From Parapedobacter sp. SGR-10 (lineage in GTDB: Bacteria > Bacteroidota > Bacteroidia > Sphingobacteriales > Sphingobacteriaceae): a stretch of 64,000 nt of DNA. The stretch spans positions 1 through 64,000 of the forward strand of contig NZ_JAAJTJ010000005.1 in NCBI RefSeq assembly GCF_011030405.1. The letters are read 5' to 3'. Of the stretch, positions 1-10,384 are shown piece by piece; the first letter of the stretch is position 1; each line of letters opens with the position of its first letter. The translations under genes were made by a program, and so were the position numbers. Below the pieces are notes generated by a model, which saw only the letters and a program-made list of their open reading frames with translations, made no database searches and was not told where the DNA came from.

Positions 1-3
1 TAT

Positions 4-1104
4 TTATACATTAAATCTAAAGTGCATGATATCACCGTCTTCAACGATGTAGGATTTGCCCTCTACGGCGAGTTTCCCGGCCTCTTTAACAGCGTTTTCT
101 GAACCGTACTGAATGAAGTCGTTGTATTTGATCACCTCTGCCCGGATAAATCCTTTCTCAAAATCCGTATGGATCACGCCGGCAGCCTGTGGTGCGGTAA
201 ATCCTTTTTCAATCGTCCAAGCTCTGACCTCCTGAACACCTGCGGTAAAATAGGTGGCTAGGTCCAGAAGGGAGTATGCCGCCCGGATAAGTTTGTTGAC
301 ACCTGATTCGCTCAACCCCAGGTCGTCCAGAAACATCTGGCGCTCTTCGTAGCTTTCCAACTGGGCAATTTCGGATTCGATCTGTGCGGAGATAACCAGT
401 ACTTCCGCATTTTCTTCCTGCACCGCCTCTTTGACACGGTTGACGTAATCATTCCCTGTATTGACAGAGGCCTCGTCCACATTACAGACATACAATACAG
501 GCTTGACGGTCAATAAGGTCAAATCTTCTATATATTCAAAATCTTCTTGCGAAATAGGTGCTGTACGTGCCGAACGACCGGACTCTAAGTGCTCCTTGAC
601 GACAGAAAGGATTTCGAAGGTTTTCTTTGCGTCCTTATCGCCTCCGGTTTTGGCCATTTTTTCTACTTTCTGTATACGTTTTACGACAGTGTCCAGGTCT
701 TTGAGCTGTAGTTCAGTATCAATGATCTCCTTGTCACGAATCGGGTCCACAGATCCGTCAACATGGATGACATTGCCATCGTCAAAGCAGCGTAGTACAT
801 GTATAATGGCATTGGTCGTACGGATATTTCCCAAAAATTGATTGCCGAGACCTTCTCCTTTGGAAGCGCCCTTGACCAATCCGGCGATATCCACGATTTC
901 TATGGTATTGGGTACAATACGTTGTGGTTTTACCAACTCGGCCAATTTGTTGAGCCGTTCGTCCGGTACGGTAATGACACCCACATTAGGCTCTATCGTA
1001 CAAAACGGAAAATTGGCGGCTTGTGCCTTAGCGTTCGAAAGACAGTTGAATAAGGTCGATTTGCCCACGTTGGGTAGACCTACTATACCACATTGTAATG
1101 CCAT
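4..1104 (-). CDS. ychF: Redox-regulated ATPase / GTP-binding protein YchF
   Basis: Obg-family P-loop NTPase of the YchF/OLA1 type, a cytoplasmic ribosome-associated ATPase. The product of 366 residues begins [20 protein letters not shown], which holds the G1 P-loop (GLPNVGKS); the G3 motif appears as [20 protein letters not shown], and the C-terminal TGS-like domain follows ([11 protein letters not shown], then the GFIRAEV and [13 protein letters not shown] end typical of the family). The frame is open 30 codons further upstream, but the ATG at 1104 gives the family's usual N-terminus and length. The stop codon lies at 4-6, so the gene is complete. It stands alone, divergent from the ECF sigma gene. 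Confidence 0.97.
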   Translation of the reverse strand: MALQCGIVGLPNVGKSTLFNCLSNAKAQAANFPFCTIEPNVGVITVPDERLNKLAELVKPQRIVPNTIEIVDIAGLVKGASKGEGLGNQFLGNIRTTNAIIHVLRCFDDGNVIHVDGSVDPIRDKEIIDTELQLKDLDTVVKRIQKVEKMAKTGGDKDAKKTFEILSVVKEHLESGRSARTAPISQEDFEYIEDLTLLTVKPVLYVCNVDEASVNTGNDYVNRVKEAVQEENAEVLVISAQIESEIAQLESYEERQMFLDDLGLSESGVNKLIRAAYSLLDLATYFTAGVQEVRAWTIEKGFTAPQAAGVIHTDFEKGFIRAEVIKYNDFIQYGSENAVKEAGKLAVEGKSYIVEDGDIMHFRFNV

Positions 1105-1131
1105 AAAATTGTTTTTATTTGAAAATTGACG

Positions 1132-1139
1132 CAAAGATA
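1132..1139 (-). promoter_or_regulatory. Bacteroidota -7 box upstream of ychF
   Basis: Read on the minus strand this is TATCTTTG, a full match to the Bacteroidota TAnnTTTG element, 27 bases before the ychF ATG. No good TTTG -33 element is seen at the expected 17-23 base spacing, so the call rests on the -7 box and its position alone. Confidence 0.5.
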
Positions 1140-1212
1140 GGAAAATACCATTAGAATACGAGCTTTGGATTGTTTTTGTCGGAGCATTGTTCATGCTTCA
1201 AGGATGCTGCTC

Positions 1213-1241
1213 TTGTTTTCACTGCTTTTTATTTATCTTTG
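1213..1241 (+). promoter_or_regulatory. Promoter of the ECF sigma gene
   Basis: TTG at 1213-1215 and TATCTTTG at 1234-1241 are separated by 18 bases, matching the Bacteroidota housekeeping promoter. The ATG of the sigma gene is at 1247, only five bases past the -7 box, so the transcript should begin at or almost at the start codon. Confidence 0.65.
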
Positions 1242-1246
1242 GTTAA

Positions 1247-1837
1247 ATGAAATCTAAAGAAATCACATCTAAAGATCCCCAAATAGAGTTGATTCTTCGT
1301 CTGAAAGCCGGAGATGTGAACACATTTAGGACTATTTACAATGAACATTGGGCAGCGGTCTATTATCAGATATTTCGTGTTCTTAAAGATGAAGAGGATA
1401 CGAAAGATATTGTTCAGGAAGTATTTAGCAGTTTGTGGATTCATCGTGAAAATCTTTTGGATAAAACTAACTTGTCCGCTTATCTCTATGTGCAGGCTCG
1501 CAACCGGGTGTTGAATGTCATTGCGAGTCAAAAAGTACGCAGTAATTATTTAATTTCCATAGCTCAATATGCCGATAGCCCGTGCAATATAACAGAGGAA
1601 TTGTTGGATAGTGAGGAACTCCTAAAAAGAGTACAGCAAGAAATCGATCGCTTGCCCCCCAAGATGCGGGAAATCTTTGAGCTCAGCCGCAAGGATGACC
1701 TGTCCCATAGAGAAATTGCCGAGCGATTGCATATTTCGCCCGAAACCGTAAAAAAACAGATTAAAAATGCCTTGAAAATCCTAAAACCCCGATTGAAGGA
1801 TATAGGAGGAATCTGTGTTTTACTATTGTTGCGATAA
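1247..1837 (+). CDS. RNA polymerase ECF-type sigma factor
   Basis: Extracytoplasmic-function sigma factor of 196 residues, expected to direct RNA polymerase to the SusC/SusD locus downstream when its FecR partner receives a signal. Region 2 is visible in the first half (AGDVNTFRTIYNEHW, DEEDTKDIVQEVFSSLW) and region 4 as a helix-turn-helix near the C-terminus (LPPKMREIFELSR, LSHREIAERLHISPETVKKQ). Length and layout fit the Bacteroidota SusC-linked ECF group. The FecR gene follows after 72 bases on the same strand. The ATG at 1247 is the only early start in frame. Confidence 0.95.
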   Translation: MKSKEITSKDPQIELILRLKAGDVNTFRTIYNEHWAAVYYQIFRVLKDEEDTKDIVQEVFSSLWIHRENLLDKTNLSAYLYVQARNRVLNVIASQKVRSNYLISIAQYADSPCNITEELLDSEELLKRVQQEIDRLPPKMREIFELSRKDDLSHREIAERLHISPETVKKQIKNALKILKPRLKDIGGICVLLLLR

Positions 1838-1909
1838 AAAAATAAAAAAGGTATACCCCCAATCCCATCCTGACCTGTTATACTCATATAATCCAGATAA
1901 ATCTGATTT

Positions 1910-3028
1910 ATGAACAACGAACAGATTCGTGAGATCATTCACAAATATAATCAAGGGGAGGCAAGTCCACGGGAGCGGGCTCTTTTGGAAAACTGGTATT
2001 ATCAGGAAGGGAAAAAAACTTCCCTGAAGGATGAAGACTTTTTGTTTGTCCTGCAAAAAGAAATTATATGGAATGGAACATTGCATCGCTCGGGTCTGGC
2101 TGTACCAAAGACCAGACGTCTCCGATGGTTGCCGTATGCGGCGGCTGTCGTCTTGTGTCTGCTACTGAGTATTGTTTTCATTGTGTATCAATCCGACAGG
2201 AAACAGATCTCCCAACAACGGATTTCTTTACAGGAAGTGTCACCGGGAGGAAATCAAGCCACGCTATTTTTCTCGGATGGACAGTCGGTCGAGCTACGTG
2301 CAGACCAACAGGAGATCAGGCTGAGTGGGCAGGAAATCGTATATGGTGATGGTTCGGTGGTATTGCCCAAAGATAGCCGTAGCCTCACAGTAAAGACACC
2401 AAGAGGAGGACAGTACAAACTGGTTTTGCCCGATGGTACACAGGTATGGCTCAACGCTGAATCAGAACTGACTTATCCGGAAAGTTTTGGTGTAGGGGAG
2501 AGATCTGTTACACTTCGCGGTGAGGCATATTTTGACGTAACTAAAAGCCAGCAGGGTGCCGCCTTTGTCGTACGTACACCGGAGATGGATGTAAAAGTAT
2601 TGGGTACCAAGTTCAATATAAATGCTTACCCCGACGAGGTAGCTACTAAAACCACGTTGATTGAAGGTAGTGTCAGTATACAGACCGTAGAGGGGCATTC
2701 AGCGATTATTAAACCAGGTCAACAGGCTTATCAGACGATACACGGTATACAGATAGATCAAGTGGATACTCACGCTCCGGTGGCTTGGAAGGAAGGGTAT
2801 TTTGCGTTTGAGAATACCCGGTTGTCGGATATTGTTAGACAATTGTCCCGTTGGTATGCGATTTCGGTAGACTATACAACCATTCCCCATTTGCATTTTA
2901 CGGGAGGTATATCCCGAGATGTACCGTTGGGCCAGGTCATCGATATGTTGGAAAAGTCGGGAAAGATCAAATTTGCTTTGAAGAATAATCAATTGACGGT
3001 ATCTGAAAAGCCTAAGTCGTCACCTTGA
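1910..3028 (+). CDS. FecR-family anti-sigma factor
   Basis: Inner-membrane anti-sigma regulator of 372 residues. A cytoplasmic N-terminal segment (about 1-70) should bind the ECF sigma factor encoded upstream; a single transmembrane helix lies at about 73-93; the periplasmic FecR domain follows (VKTPRGGQYKLVLPDGTQVW, then LNAESELTYP, GEAYFDVT, VRTPEMDVKVLGTKFNI), and a C-terminal STN-like segment (DIVRQLSRWYAISVDY ... GGISRDVPLGQVIDML). Known systems of this kind pass a signal from the TonB-linked transporter through its STN domain to FecR and then to the sigma factor. The adjacent SusC carries an STN domain, so all three parts are here. Confidence 0.95.
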   Translation: MNNEQIREIIHKYNQGEASPRERALLENWYYQEGKKTSLKDEDFLFVLQKEIIWNGTLHRSGLAVPKTRRLRWLPYAAAVVLCLLLSIVFIVYQSDRKQISQQRISLQEVSPGGNQATLFFSDGQSVELRADQQEIRLSGQEIVYGDGSVVLPKDSRSLTVKTPRGGQYKLVLPDGTQVWLNAESELTYPESFGVGERSVTLRGEAYFDVTKSQQGAAFVVRTPEMDVKVLGTKFNINAYPDEVATKTTLIEGSVSIQTVEGHSAIIKPGQQAYQTIHGIQIDQVDTHAPVAWKEGYFAFENTRLSDIVRQLSRWYAISVDYTTIPHLHFTGGISRDVPLGQVIDMLEKSGKIKFALKNNQLTVSEKPKSSP

Positions 3029-3220
3029 CCACGAAGTAGCTACGAAGCAAATTTTTTCATGAAGCAGTTGTTTTTTTAAGGCATGAATGAGCTCGGTTCA
3101 AAAATGCTTCATATTACTTATAAAACGAGCTTAGCGGATGCTCTGGGATGACGAATTGAATAGCTTTTTAGGCTCCATCATAAAGAATATGCTAATTAAC
3201 TTAAATTTATACTAACCCTA

Positions 3221-6200
3221 ATGTGTGAAAGACTAATACATTACATGAAATCGTGCAAACGCACGGTCAAAATACTGGTCATACTACTGTATTTGTCCGG
3301 TATGCAGGTCTTCGGAAAGACCTACTCGCAGAAGATATCGATTTCGATGCAACGTGGATCGCTGGTTTCTGTTTTACAAAGCATCAAGCAACAAAGCGGC
3401 TATATGTTTCTGTACAACGATGAAGCGGTGAAAGGTATTGACGGTATTTCTGTCCATCTCAAAGAGGTGAGCCTCGAACACGCATTGGAGATCGTTTTTA
3501 AGAATCAGCCTTTTTCCTATTATTTCGAAGGGAAAACCATCGTGTTGGTTCCCAGACCCGGATTTCCTGTCAAAAGTCAAAAAGAAAAACCGGAAGTAGC
3601 GATACAGCGTACACTTCGGGCCAAAGTGACGAATCAGGCAGGCGAGCCTATTCCAGCGGCTACGGTGTCCGTAAGAGGAACGAGCCAGTCTACCAAGACG
3701 GACGCGGAAGGTGTGTTTGTACTGATGGATGTGAAGGATTCGGATGTCATTATCTTTAGCTCTGTGGGTTTTCAACAGGTGACCTTGCCGGTATCTCAGG
3801 TGGGTGCAAGTGTGATGATGCCTGAGATCGTCAGTGTACTAGATGATGTGGTAGTGACGGGATACCAGACGATCAACCGAAAACTTTTTACGGGAGCGGC
3901 CACACAGGTGAAGATGGACGATATCAAGATGGAAGGGGTGGTAGATGTGAGCCGAATGCTCGAAGGAAGAGTAGCCGGTGTATCCGTACAAAATGTTTCC
4001 GGTACATTTGGTACGGCTCCGAAGATCCGTGTACGAGGTGCGACGTCCATCAGCGGAGAAAACAAACCGCTGTGGGTCGTCGATGGTGTCGTACTGGAGG
4101 ATGTGGTCAATGTGTCCAACGACCAGCTTTCCAGTGGAGACCCGCTTACGCTGTTGGGATCATCTGTAGCGGGAATAAATGCAAATGATATAGAAAGTTT
4201 TGAAGTGCTTAAAGATGCTTCTGCTACCGCACTCTATGGAGCGCGTGCGATGAACGGGGTCGTGGTCATCACGACCAAAAAAGGAAAATCCGGAAAAGCT
4301 AGGGTGATGTACAACGGAAATTTTTCTTCCTATCTGAAACCGAGCTACCGGACGTATGATATTATGAATTCAGCGGATCAGATGTCGGTGTACCTTGAGT
4401 TGGAACGTAAGGGATGGTTAAATCATTCTACGACTTCTACAGCAAAAGATGGCGGAGTATTTGCCAAGATGTATGATCTGATCAATATCTATGATGAGAC
4501 TTCCGGTCAGTTTGGCTTACGCAATACCCCGGAAGCACAGAATGCCTTTCTGACCCGATATGCCAATGCCAATACGGATTGGTTTAACCTGTTGTTCAAC
4601 AATTCTTTTGTACAGGAACATGCGGTATCGATATCTTCCGGGACAGAGAATGCACAGCACTATTTTTCGACCAGTTATTACAATGATAGTGGATGGACTA
4701 TCGCAGATCGTGCGCAACGCTATACGGCAAATATACGCTCCAACTATAACCTTTCGGACAAGGTCAAGCTAGGTACGATCGTGAGTGCATCTGTAAGAAA
4801 CCAGGATGCGCCTGGATCCAATACCCGTGTAGATGATGCTGTCCGGGGAGAGTATACCCGTGATTTTGATATCAATCCATTTAGCTATGCGCTCAATACC
4901 AGCCGTACGCTGACTGCATACGATGAGAACGGAAACCTGGAATATTTCAGACGCTCGTATGCTCCCTTCAATATCCTGAACGAATTGGAGAACAATAGCC
5001 TCAATGTTCGCGTGATGGACTTAAAGCTACAGGGCGATGTAGGTTACAAGTTTCTGGAAGATTTTGAATTCAATGTGCTGGGATCTATGCGGTATGTCAA
5101 GACAGGCCGGGATCAGCGAGTGACCGAATACTCCAATATGGCACAGGCCTATCGGGCAAACTGGTCTTCTTCGGTCGTGTCCAATAATCCCTATCTATAC
5201 ACGGATCCGGATTTTCCTATTGCCGAGCCGATGGTCGTATTGCCCCAAGGAGGACTGTTGCATATCACCGACGATGAGATGGTCAACTTCTATATGCGTA
5301 ATACATTGAAATGGAACCGAGAATTCGACACAAAACATACCGTGTCCGCGTTCATCGGTCAGGAGATCAAGTATGCTACACGACGCAGGAATTACAACAG
5401 AGGATATGGATACCAATTTGATAGTGGAGGAGTACCGTTTACAGATTATCGTATTATCAAGCAACTGTTGGAAAGCAGCGACAATTATTTTGGACTGAAT
5501 GAATGGTATGATCGGTACGCTGCATTTTTTGTCAATGCCAACTATGCGTATGACCGCCGGTACGTAGCTAACCTGACATTCCGTTATGATGGATCCAATC
5601 AAATGGGCATGAGTACGACGGCGAGGTGGCTACCTACCTGGACCTTGAGTACGGCCTGGAATATTGATGAAGAGAAGTTCATGGAAAATGCCCGTGCAAT
5701 TGATTTTTTGAAACTGCGGGGTACCTATGGACTGACGGCTAGTATGGGTAGCGCAACCAACTCATCGGCTATATTCAGGGACGGGTCTACCTTCAGACCG
5801 AATCTTTCGGAATTGGAATCCAGTATCCAGTTGGTGAGCCTCGAAAACTCCGAACTCACCTGGGAGAAACAATACGAGGCAAACATCGGTGTAGACATTG
5901 GTCTGTACCGTGGAAAACTTAATTTTTCGGCTGACTATTATAATAGAAATGGTTTTGACCTGATCGGTTCCTATCGTACTTCCGGTATCGGGGGACAGGC
6001 ATTCAAACAGGCCAACTATGCCGACATGAAATCTCATGGTGTGGAGTTGACATTGGGAGGGAAGATACTGAACAAAGAAGATTTTAAGTACAATGCCAAC
6101 CTGACCTTTGGCTACAACAAGAATAAAATAACGAATCTGAAAAACACACCTGTGATTTACAACATGGTCGTTCCCACAGGAGGGGTGAAAGAAGGTGGAG

Positions 6201-6862
6201 CCGTCAGGGGATTGTATTCCATTCCGTTTGTAGGATTGGATCCGTTCACGGGAATACCTTCGTATATTACCGAAAATGGTCGTCCGGGCGTAAATGTCAA
6301 CATGCAAAGCAGTGCTACGGACATATTGATCTACGAAGGATCTGTGGATCCGTTGGTGACCGGAGGTTTTTCCAATACATTTGGTTATAAACAGTTTTCC
6401 CTAAATGTGTTTTTCAGCTATCAGACCGGTAATAAAATACGTTTGAATCCATTTTATAAGAGTGTGTACTCGGATATTTCGGCCATGCCCAATGAGTTTT
6501 TTGACAGACGGGTGCTGATCGGAGATGAACAGTTCACGGGTATACCTTCGATTTTGGAGTTCAGGGAGTATACCGAACTTGGAGCGGCCTGGCCCTATCA
6601 TACGTACAACTACTCGAACTATAGGGTAGTCGATGGGTCATTTATCCGTCTGAAAACCGTTTCGTTGGGATATAATATGGACGAACGGCTGGTGAAAGCC
6701 CTGGGGGTGAATAGTCTCTCTTTTAATTTACATGGAACCAATCTGTTTTTGTTGTATTCCGATAAGCGTCTTCGGGGACAGGATCCCGAATTTTTTAATG
6801 CCGGAGGCGTGGCTTTGCCGATGCCTCAACAGTTTACCTTATCGTTAAAATTGGGATTTTAA
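3221..6862 (+). CDS. SusC/RagA family TonB-linked outer-membrane transporter with STN domain
   Basis: Outer-membrane TonB-dependent transporter of 1213 residues that should import the substrate captured by the SusD partner. Order of parts: signal-type hydrophobic stretch (about 16-35), STN signalling domain (about 40-110, MQRGSLVSVLQSIKQQSGY), carboxypeptidase-regulatory-like domain (about 130-205, VTNQAGEPIPAATVSVRGT), plug domain (DVVVTGYQT, VSRMLEGRVAGVSVQN, IRVRGATSI, DASATALYGARAMNGVVVITTKKG), and a beta-barrel ending in an aromatic residue (LSLKLGF). The STN domain marks it as a signalling transporter that works with the FecR/ECF pair. ATG 3221 is used; ATG 3245 is an alternative closer to the signal peptide. 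SusD starts three bases after the stop. Confidence 0.96.
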   Translation: MCERLIHYMKSCKRTVKILVILLYLSGMQVFGKTYSQKISISMQRGSLVSVLQSIKQQSGYMFLYNDEAVKGIDGISVHLKEVSLEHALEIVFKNQPFSYYFEGKTIVLVPRPGFPVKSQKEKPEVAIQRTLRAKVTNQAGEPIPAATVSVRGTSQSTKTDAEGVFVLMDVKDSDVIIFSSVGFQQVTLPVSQVGASVMMPEIVSVLDDVVVTGYQTINRKLFTGAATQVKMDDIKMEGVVDVSRMLEGRVAGVSVQNVSGTFGTAPKIRVRGATSISGENKPLWVVDGVVLEDVVNVSNDQLSSGDPLTLLGSSVAGINANDIESFEVLKDASATALYGARAMNGVVVITTKKGKSGKARVMYNGNFSSYLKPSYRTYDIMNSADQMSVYLELERKGWLNHSTTSTAKDGGVFAKMYDLINIYDETSGQFGLRNTPEAQNAFLTRYANANTDWFNLLFNNSFVQEHAVSISSGTENAQHYFSTSYYNDSGWTIADRAQRYTANIRSNYNLSDKVKLGTIVSASVRNQDAPGSNTRVDDAVRGEYTRDFDINPFSYALNTSRTLTAYDENGNLEYFRRSYAPFNILNELENNSLNVRVMDLKLQGDVGYKFLEDFEFNVLGSMRYVKTGRDQRVTEYSNMAQAYRANWSSSVVSNNPYLYTDPDFPIAEPMVVLPQGGLLHITDDEMVNFYMRNTLKWNREFDTKHTVSAFIGQEIKYATRRRNYNRGYGYQFDSGGVPFTDYRIIKQLLESSDNYFGLNEWYDRYAAFFVNANYAYDRRYVANLTFRYDGSNQMGMSTTARWLPTWTLSTAWNIDEEKFMENARAIDFLKLRGTYGLTASMGSATNSSAIFRDGSTFRPNLSELESSIQLVSLENSELTWEKQYEANIGVDIGLYRGKLNFSADYYNRNGFDLIGSYRTSGIGGQAFKQANYADMKSHGVELTLGGKILNKEDFKYNANLTFGYNKNKITNLKNTPVIYNMVVPTGGVKEGGAVRGLYSIPFVGLDPFTGIPSYITENGRPGVNVNMQSSATDILIYEGSVDPLVTGGFSNTFGYKQFSLNVFFSYQTGNKIRLNPFYKSVYSDISAMPNEFFDRRVLIGDEQFTGIPSILEFREYTELGAAWPYHTYNYSNYRVVDGSFIRLKTVSLGYNMDERLVKALGVNSLSFNLHGTNLFLLYSDKRLRGQDPEFFNAGGVALPMPQQFTLSLKLGF

Positions 6863-6865
6863 ACT

Positions 6866-8344
6866 ATGAAGAAGATGAATAACCATACAATATTGTTGTT
6901 AGTAGCATGCTCAGCTTTCGCCTTGCTGGGATGTAAAAAATACCTCGAACAGGCACCCGATCAGCGTACCCAGATCAATACACCGGAAAAAGTCGGAAAA
7001 CTATTGGTTACGGCTTATCCCTCGGGCAATTATATGATGTTTGCCGAAGCGATGACGGACAACGTGACAGACAATTATGTGGAGGGGCGTACCGATGCGA
7101 TCAACACGGATTCGTATTTTTGGAGAGACGTACGTTCCATATCGAGAGATTCGCCGACCAGTTACTGGAACGATGCTTATAAAGCTATTGCTGTGGCTAA
7201 CCATGCGCTACGTGCTATCGAAGAGATGGGGGCAGGATCGGATTATCTGCCCTGGAAAGGCGAAGCCCTGTTGGCCCGTGCCTATGCGCATTTTATGTTG
7301 GTCAATTTATTTTCCAGATCCTACGACAAAAACACGGCAGACGGAGACCTGGGCGTACCTTACGTCACACAGCCTGAGACCGTGGTCGAGCAAAGCTACT
7401 CTCGCCATAGCGTGGAATATGTCTATGAGCAGATCGAAAAAGATCTGAAAGAGGGGCTGCCGCTGCTAAAAGATGATGTGTATAGTGTGGCTCCGTTTCA
7501 TTTCACGAGAAAGGCAGCCCATGCTTTTGCCACACGGTTTTATCTCTTCTGGCAAAAACCCGAAAAAGCGATCGAGCATGCAAACAGTGTCTTTCCTGAT
7601 GGAAATATTGTCGGTAAAATGCGGCCCTGGACAGGACGCTACCGCAATTTGAGTTACAATGAGCTGGCCGTGGAATACACCAAAGCTACCGAACCGGCAA
7701 ACCTGTTGCTGATCGAAACCCAATCCTGGTGGGGAAGCCGTTGGCGGGATTACCGCTACAGCACCTCGGTTGGTCAACGCAACCAGATATTTGGTTTGAG
7801 CGGTGAACGTAATATCACCGGAGGCACATTGGCGTACATCACCGGACAAGTAGGGTTGACCTCGTATTATGTACGCAAATTCACCTACTTTTTTGCACGG
7901 ATAGGTGGAAGCAGTGGAACGACCGGATATGGTTATACGGTCATTCCTGCGCTGACTACCGAGGAGGTCCTGTTCAACCGGGCAGAAGCATACATTATGC
8001 TGGAGCGCTACGATGATGCCCTGAACGACATCAATACGTTTATCCGTCAAAGGGTCATGGATTACAATCCTGCTACCCATGACCTCACCCTTGACAAGGC
8101 AAAAGCGTATTATGCAGTGAGTCAGGACAATGAGGCATTGATCAAAGCCATCCTGGATTTGAAGCGGCCTGAATTTATCCACGAAGGGATGCGGTGGTTT
8201 GATATTCTTCGGCATCGCTTGCCGGTTGTCCATATGGATATAGAGGGGCGTAGCTATACGTTGACGGCCAACGATCTCCGAAAGACATTGCAATTGCCGC
8301 AGGAGGCACTGAACGATCCTGGAATACAGCCCAATCCAAGGTAA
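6866..8344 (+). CDS. RagB/SusD family nutrient-binding outer-membrane lipoprotein
   Basis: Surface lipoprotein of 492 residues that caps the SusC transporter and binds substrate. The lipobox is LLGC with the lipidated Cys at residue 23. Helical TPR-like segments typical of SusD follow (WNDAYKAIAVANHALRAI, GEALLARAYAHFMLVNLF, EEVLFNRAEAYIMLERYDDALNDIN) and the C-terminal family signature RRPEF-like LKRPEFIHEGMRWFDILRH. It begins three bases after susC, so the two are translated from one message. No glycan-specific feature can be read from the sequence; the neighbouring peptidases suggest a peptide ligand. Confidence 0.95.
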   Translation: MKKMNNHTILLLVACSAFALLGCKKYLEQAPDQRTQINTPEKVGKLLVTAYPSGNYMMFAEAMTDNVTDNYVEGRTDAINTDSYFWRDVRSISRDSPTSYWNDAYKAIAVANHALRAIEEMGAGSDYLPWKGEALLARAYAHFMLVNLFSRSYDKNTADGDLGVPYVTQPETVVEQSYSRHSVEYVYEQIEKDLKEGLPLLKDDVYSVAPFHFTRKAAHAFATRFYLFWQKPEKAIEHANSVFPDGNIVGKMRPWTGRYRNLSYNELAVEYTKATEPANLLLIETQSWWGSRWRDYRYSTSVGQRNQIFGLSGERNITGGTLAYITGQVGLTSYYVRKFTYFFARIGGSSGTTGYGYTVIPALTTEEVLFNRAEAYIMLERYDDALNDINTFIRQRVMDYNPATHDLTLDKAKAYYAVSQDNEALIKAILDLKRPEFIHEGMRWFDILRHRLPVVHMDIEGRSYTLTANDLRKTLQLPQEALNDPGIQPNPR

Positions 8345-8391
8345 TAGGAGTGTATGAATAAACAGATAATACAGACTAATATAACAGGCAG

Positions 8392-10377
8392 ATGAAAGCA
8401 TTGAGATATATTTTTTTCTTTTTGGCGGTGTTCGCAGCAGGCTGCAAGACCGAACCACCTCTGGATAAGCAAATCGGTGAATACGACCGCGATGGATGGC
8501 AACGTACAGAGATAGACGACTGGTTACGGGAAACTTTTACAGATCCCTACAATATCGAAGTAAAGTACCGTTGGGACGCATCCGAATTTGCACAGAACAG
8601 GACGTTTGTGCCTGTGGAAATGGACAAAATACAGCCATTTATGAACTTTGTCAAAGCGGCCGTCATCGATGTGACCGCACAAGTGAACGGGGCCGACTTT
8701 GTGAAAAAACACTTTCCAAAGCAGTTTATGCTGGCGGGAAGTTATTTTTATAATGTAGACGGTACGGTTTATGCCGGTATTGCGGAAAATGCCCGTAAAG
8801 TCTTTCTTTTCGGGGTCAATAATTTTGGAGGAGAGAGTGCTGCAGAGATCAAAAGTAAAGTGCGGCTGATCTACCACGAGTTGACGCATATTTTGCACCA
8901 AAAGGTCATGTATCCGGTAGAGTTCAAGAGCGTCACTCCCGGAGCGTATACGTCAAACTGGAATGCCGTGAGCCTGCAAAATGCACGGAATGCAGGATTC
9001 ATGAATGCGTATTCCATGAGTACACCAAATGAGGATTTTGCCGAAATAACCGCAAACATTCTCGTGAATGGCCGGGTGGGATTTGAAAGTATCATTGCTT
9101 CTGCCAATGCAGAAGGGCAGGTGCTGATCCGGCAGAAAGCAGCTATTCTGGTCGACTATTTCGCACAGGTATGGGGTGTGGATATATGGGCATGGGCAGA
9201 TGCACTGGCTGCCAAAATGGATGAACTGGTCGAGGAGCCCGTGATTGAGCCGGATTTTGATGCACCGCTTTATCCGCAATTGGGTCTGGAAAAAGCCTAT
9301 TCCTCGGTGATTGTCGATATGGAACATCCGTCTATTCCGGCCAATGTGAAGAACCTATGGGCACAAGCCGAGGCAAATCTATTGATTATGAGTGGTGGAC
9401 GATCGTTCCACAACCAGTTCGCCATGCGTTTCACCAGCAACAACACGGTACAACTGATCTTCTATTATTATGAAGCCAATGGATTGTCGAGCGAACCTCA
9501 GCGCCTGAATTACCAGATTGCACCCCAATCGGATGGCAGCTATCGGTTTACGTATTTCTCCAGCCCTACATCAGCGGCTAACTTGCGAATCTTGCCGGCA
9601 TTGGATCCTTTTCTCAGGGAATGGTTTGATGCGAATCCGTTTTTGGTAGAATGGGCAAGCGAAGCAATCGCCCCGCCACAGGAAGACGAAAAATATGTGC
9701 ACATTGTTCAGGCCGATGATCCGACGTATTTCATTGTCGGTGAATTGGGCAATATTGATTTGACGTCAAATATATGGCCTTTTGGTACTACCGATCCACA
9801 AGAGCCACTACATGATAAACTCGGGACAGGATCTGATAAATTGTATTCTACACTTTTGTTTTCGGACCATACGGCACAGTCACAGGGTTTTAAAGATGAT
9901 TGGGAAGCCGTCAAAACGGCAGTTCGTGAATCGCATGCAAGTTATCCGGCTAATCACCGAACGCTCTTCGGTATGGCGCTATATATTGGGGCAACACTTA
10001 ATGATGCCAAGTTAGCCGTGTTCTACGGGCATGCCTCGAACATCACCAGTCCCAATTCGGTCGCTCGTTACAATTTAAATCTTTCCATCGATGCAAATGG
10101 TATAGTCAAAGTGACGAACTTAACGAATGATACCTTTAATGGTAATGCAGCTAATCTTCGAACGATCCTGCAACCATTTTTTGACAAATATATTATCCAT
10201 GCCAGTGGGATGCGTATTATTTACGCGCCCGAATCTGTTGCTGTTCCGCCGGCAGGGGAGAAATATGGTATGATCATTCCGGTCAACAGTCCGAATAACT
10301 ATTTTTTCGGGTTAGTGAATAACTTTCCGATCCTAACAGCTACGACTGCGGCTAATATGCCAACAGTATTTAATTGA
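8392..10377 (+). CDS. Substrate-import-associated zinc metallohydrolase lipoprotein with two C-terminal DUF4302-like modules
   Basis: Lipoprotein of 661 residues; lipobox AAGC with Cys at 18. The N-terminal part (about 25-290) matches the SusD-linked zinc metallohydrolase family: YDRDGWQRTEIDDWL start, HELTH zinc motif at 162-166 and a downstream acidic segment (NEDFAEITANIL) that would give the third ligand. Members of that family are usually little longer than this domain. The remaining 370 residues are an addition made of two related modules (about 305-490 and 495-655), each with a helix ending in W-x-A (LWAQAEANLL; DWEAVKTAVRE), an R/L-F-like strand block, and a closing strand like FFGLVNN. 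The same module ends the next gene. Probably an exported peptidase tied to substrate import. Confidence 0.85.
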   Translation: MKALRYIFFFLAVFAAGCKTEPPLDKQIGEYDRDGWQRTEIDDWLRETFTDPYNIEVKYRWDASEFAQNRTFVPVEMDKIQPFMNFVKAAVIDVTAQVNGADFVKKHFPKQFMLAGSYFYNVDGTVYAGIAENARKVFLFGVNNFGGESAAEIKSKVRLIYHELTHILHQKVMYPVEFKSVTPGAYTSNWNAVSLQNARNAGFMNAYSMSTPNEDFAEITANILVNGRVGFESIIASANAEGQVLIRQKAAILVDYFAQVWGVDIWAWADALAAKMDELVEEPVIEPDFDAPLYPQLGLEKAYSSVIVDMEHPSIPANVKNLWAQAEANLLIMSGGRSFHNQFAMRFTSNNTVQLIFYYYEANGLSSEPQRLNYQIAPQSDGSYRFTYFSSPTSAANLRILPALDPFLREWFDANPFLVEWASEAIAPPQEDEKYVHIVQADDPTYFIVGELGNIDLTSNIWPFGTTDPQEPLHDKLGTGSDKLYSTLLFSDHTAQSQGFKDDWEAVKTAVRESHASYPANHRTLFGMALYIGATLNDAKLAVFYGHASNITSPNSVARYNLNLSIDANGIVKVTNLTNDTFNGNAANLRTILQPFFDKYIIHASGMRIIYAPESVAVPPAGEKYGMIIPVNSPNNYFFGLVNNFPILTATTAANMPTVFN

Positions 10378-10384
10378 TAAAATA

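Noticed and set aside
3029-3220. Riboswitch or attenuator before susC
   Set aside because: No conserved RNA fold can be recognised; the interval contains only a fragment related to the repeat at 56475-56602.
7466-8458. Long open frame of 330 codons on the minus strand over susD
   Set aside because: It lies antisense to a clear SusD gene, has no family-like sequence, and is rich in Cys, His and Ile runs typical of shadow frames.
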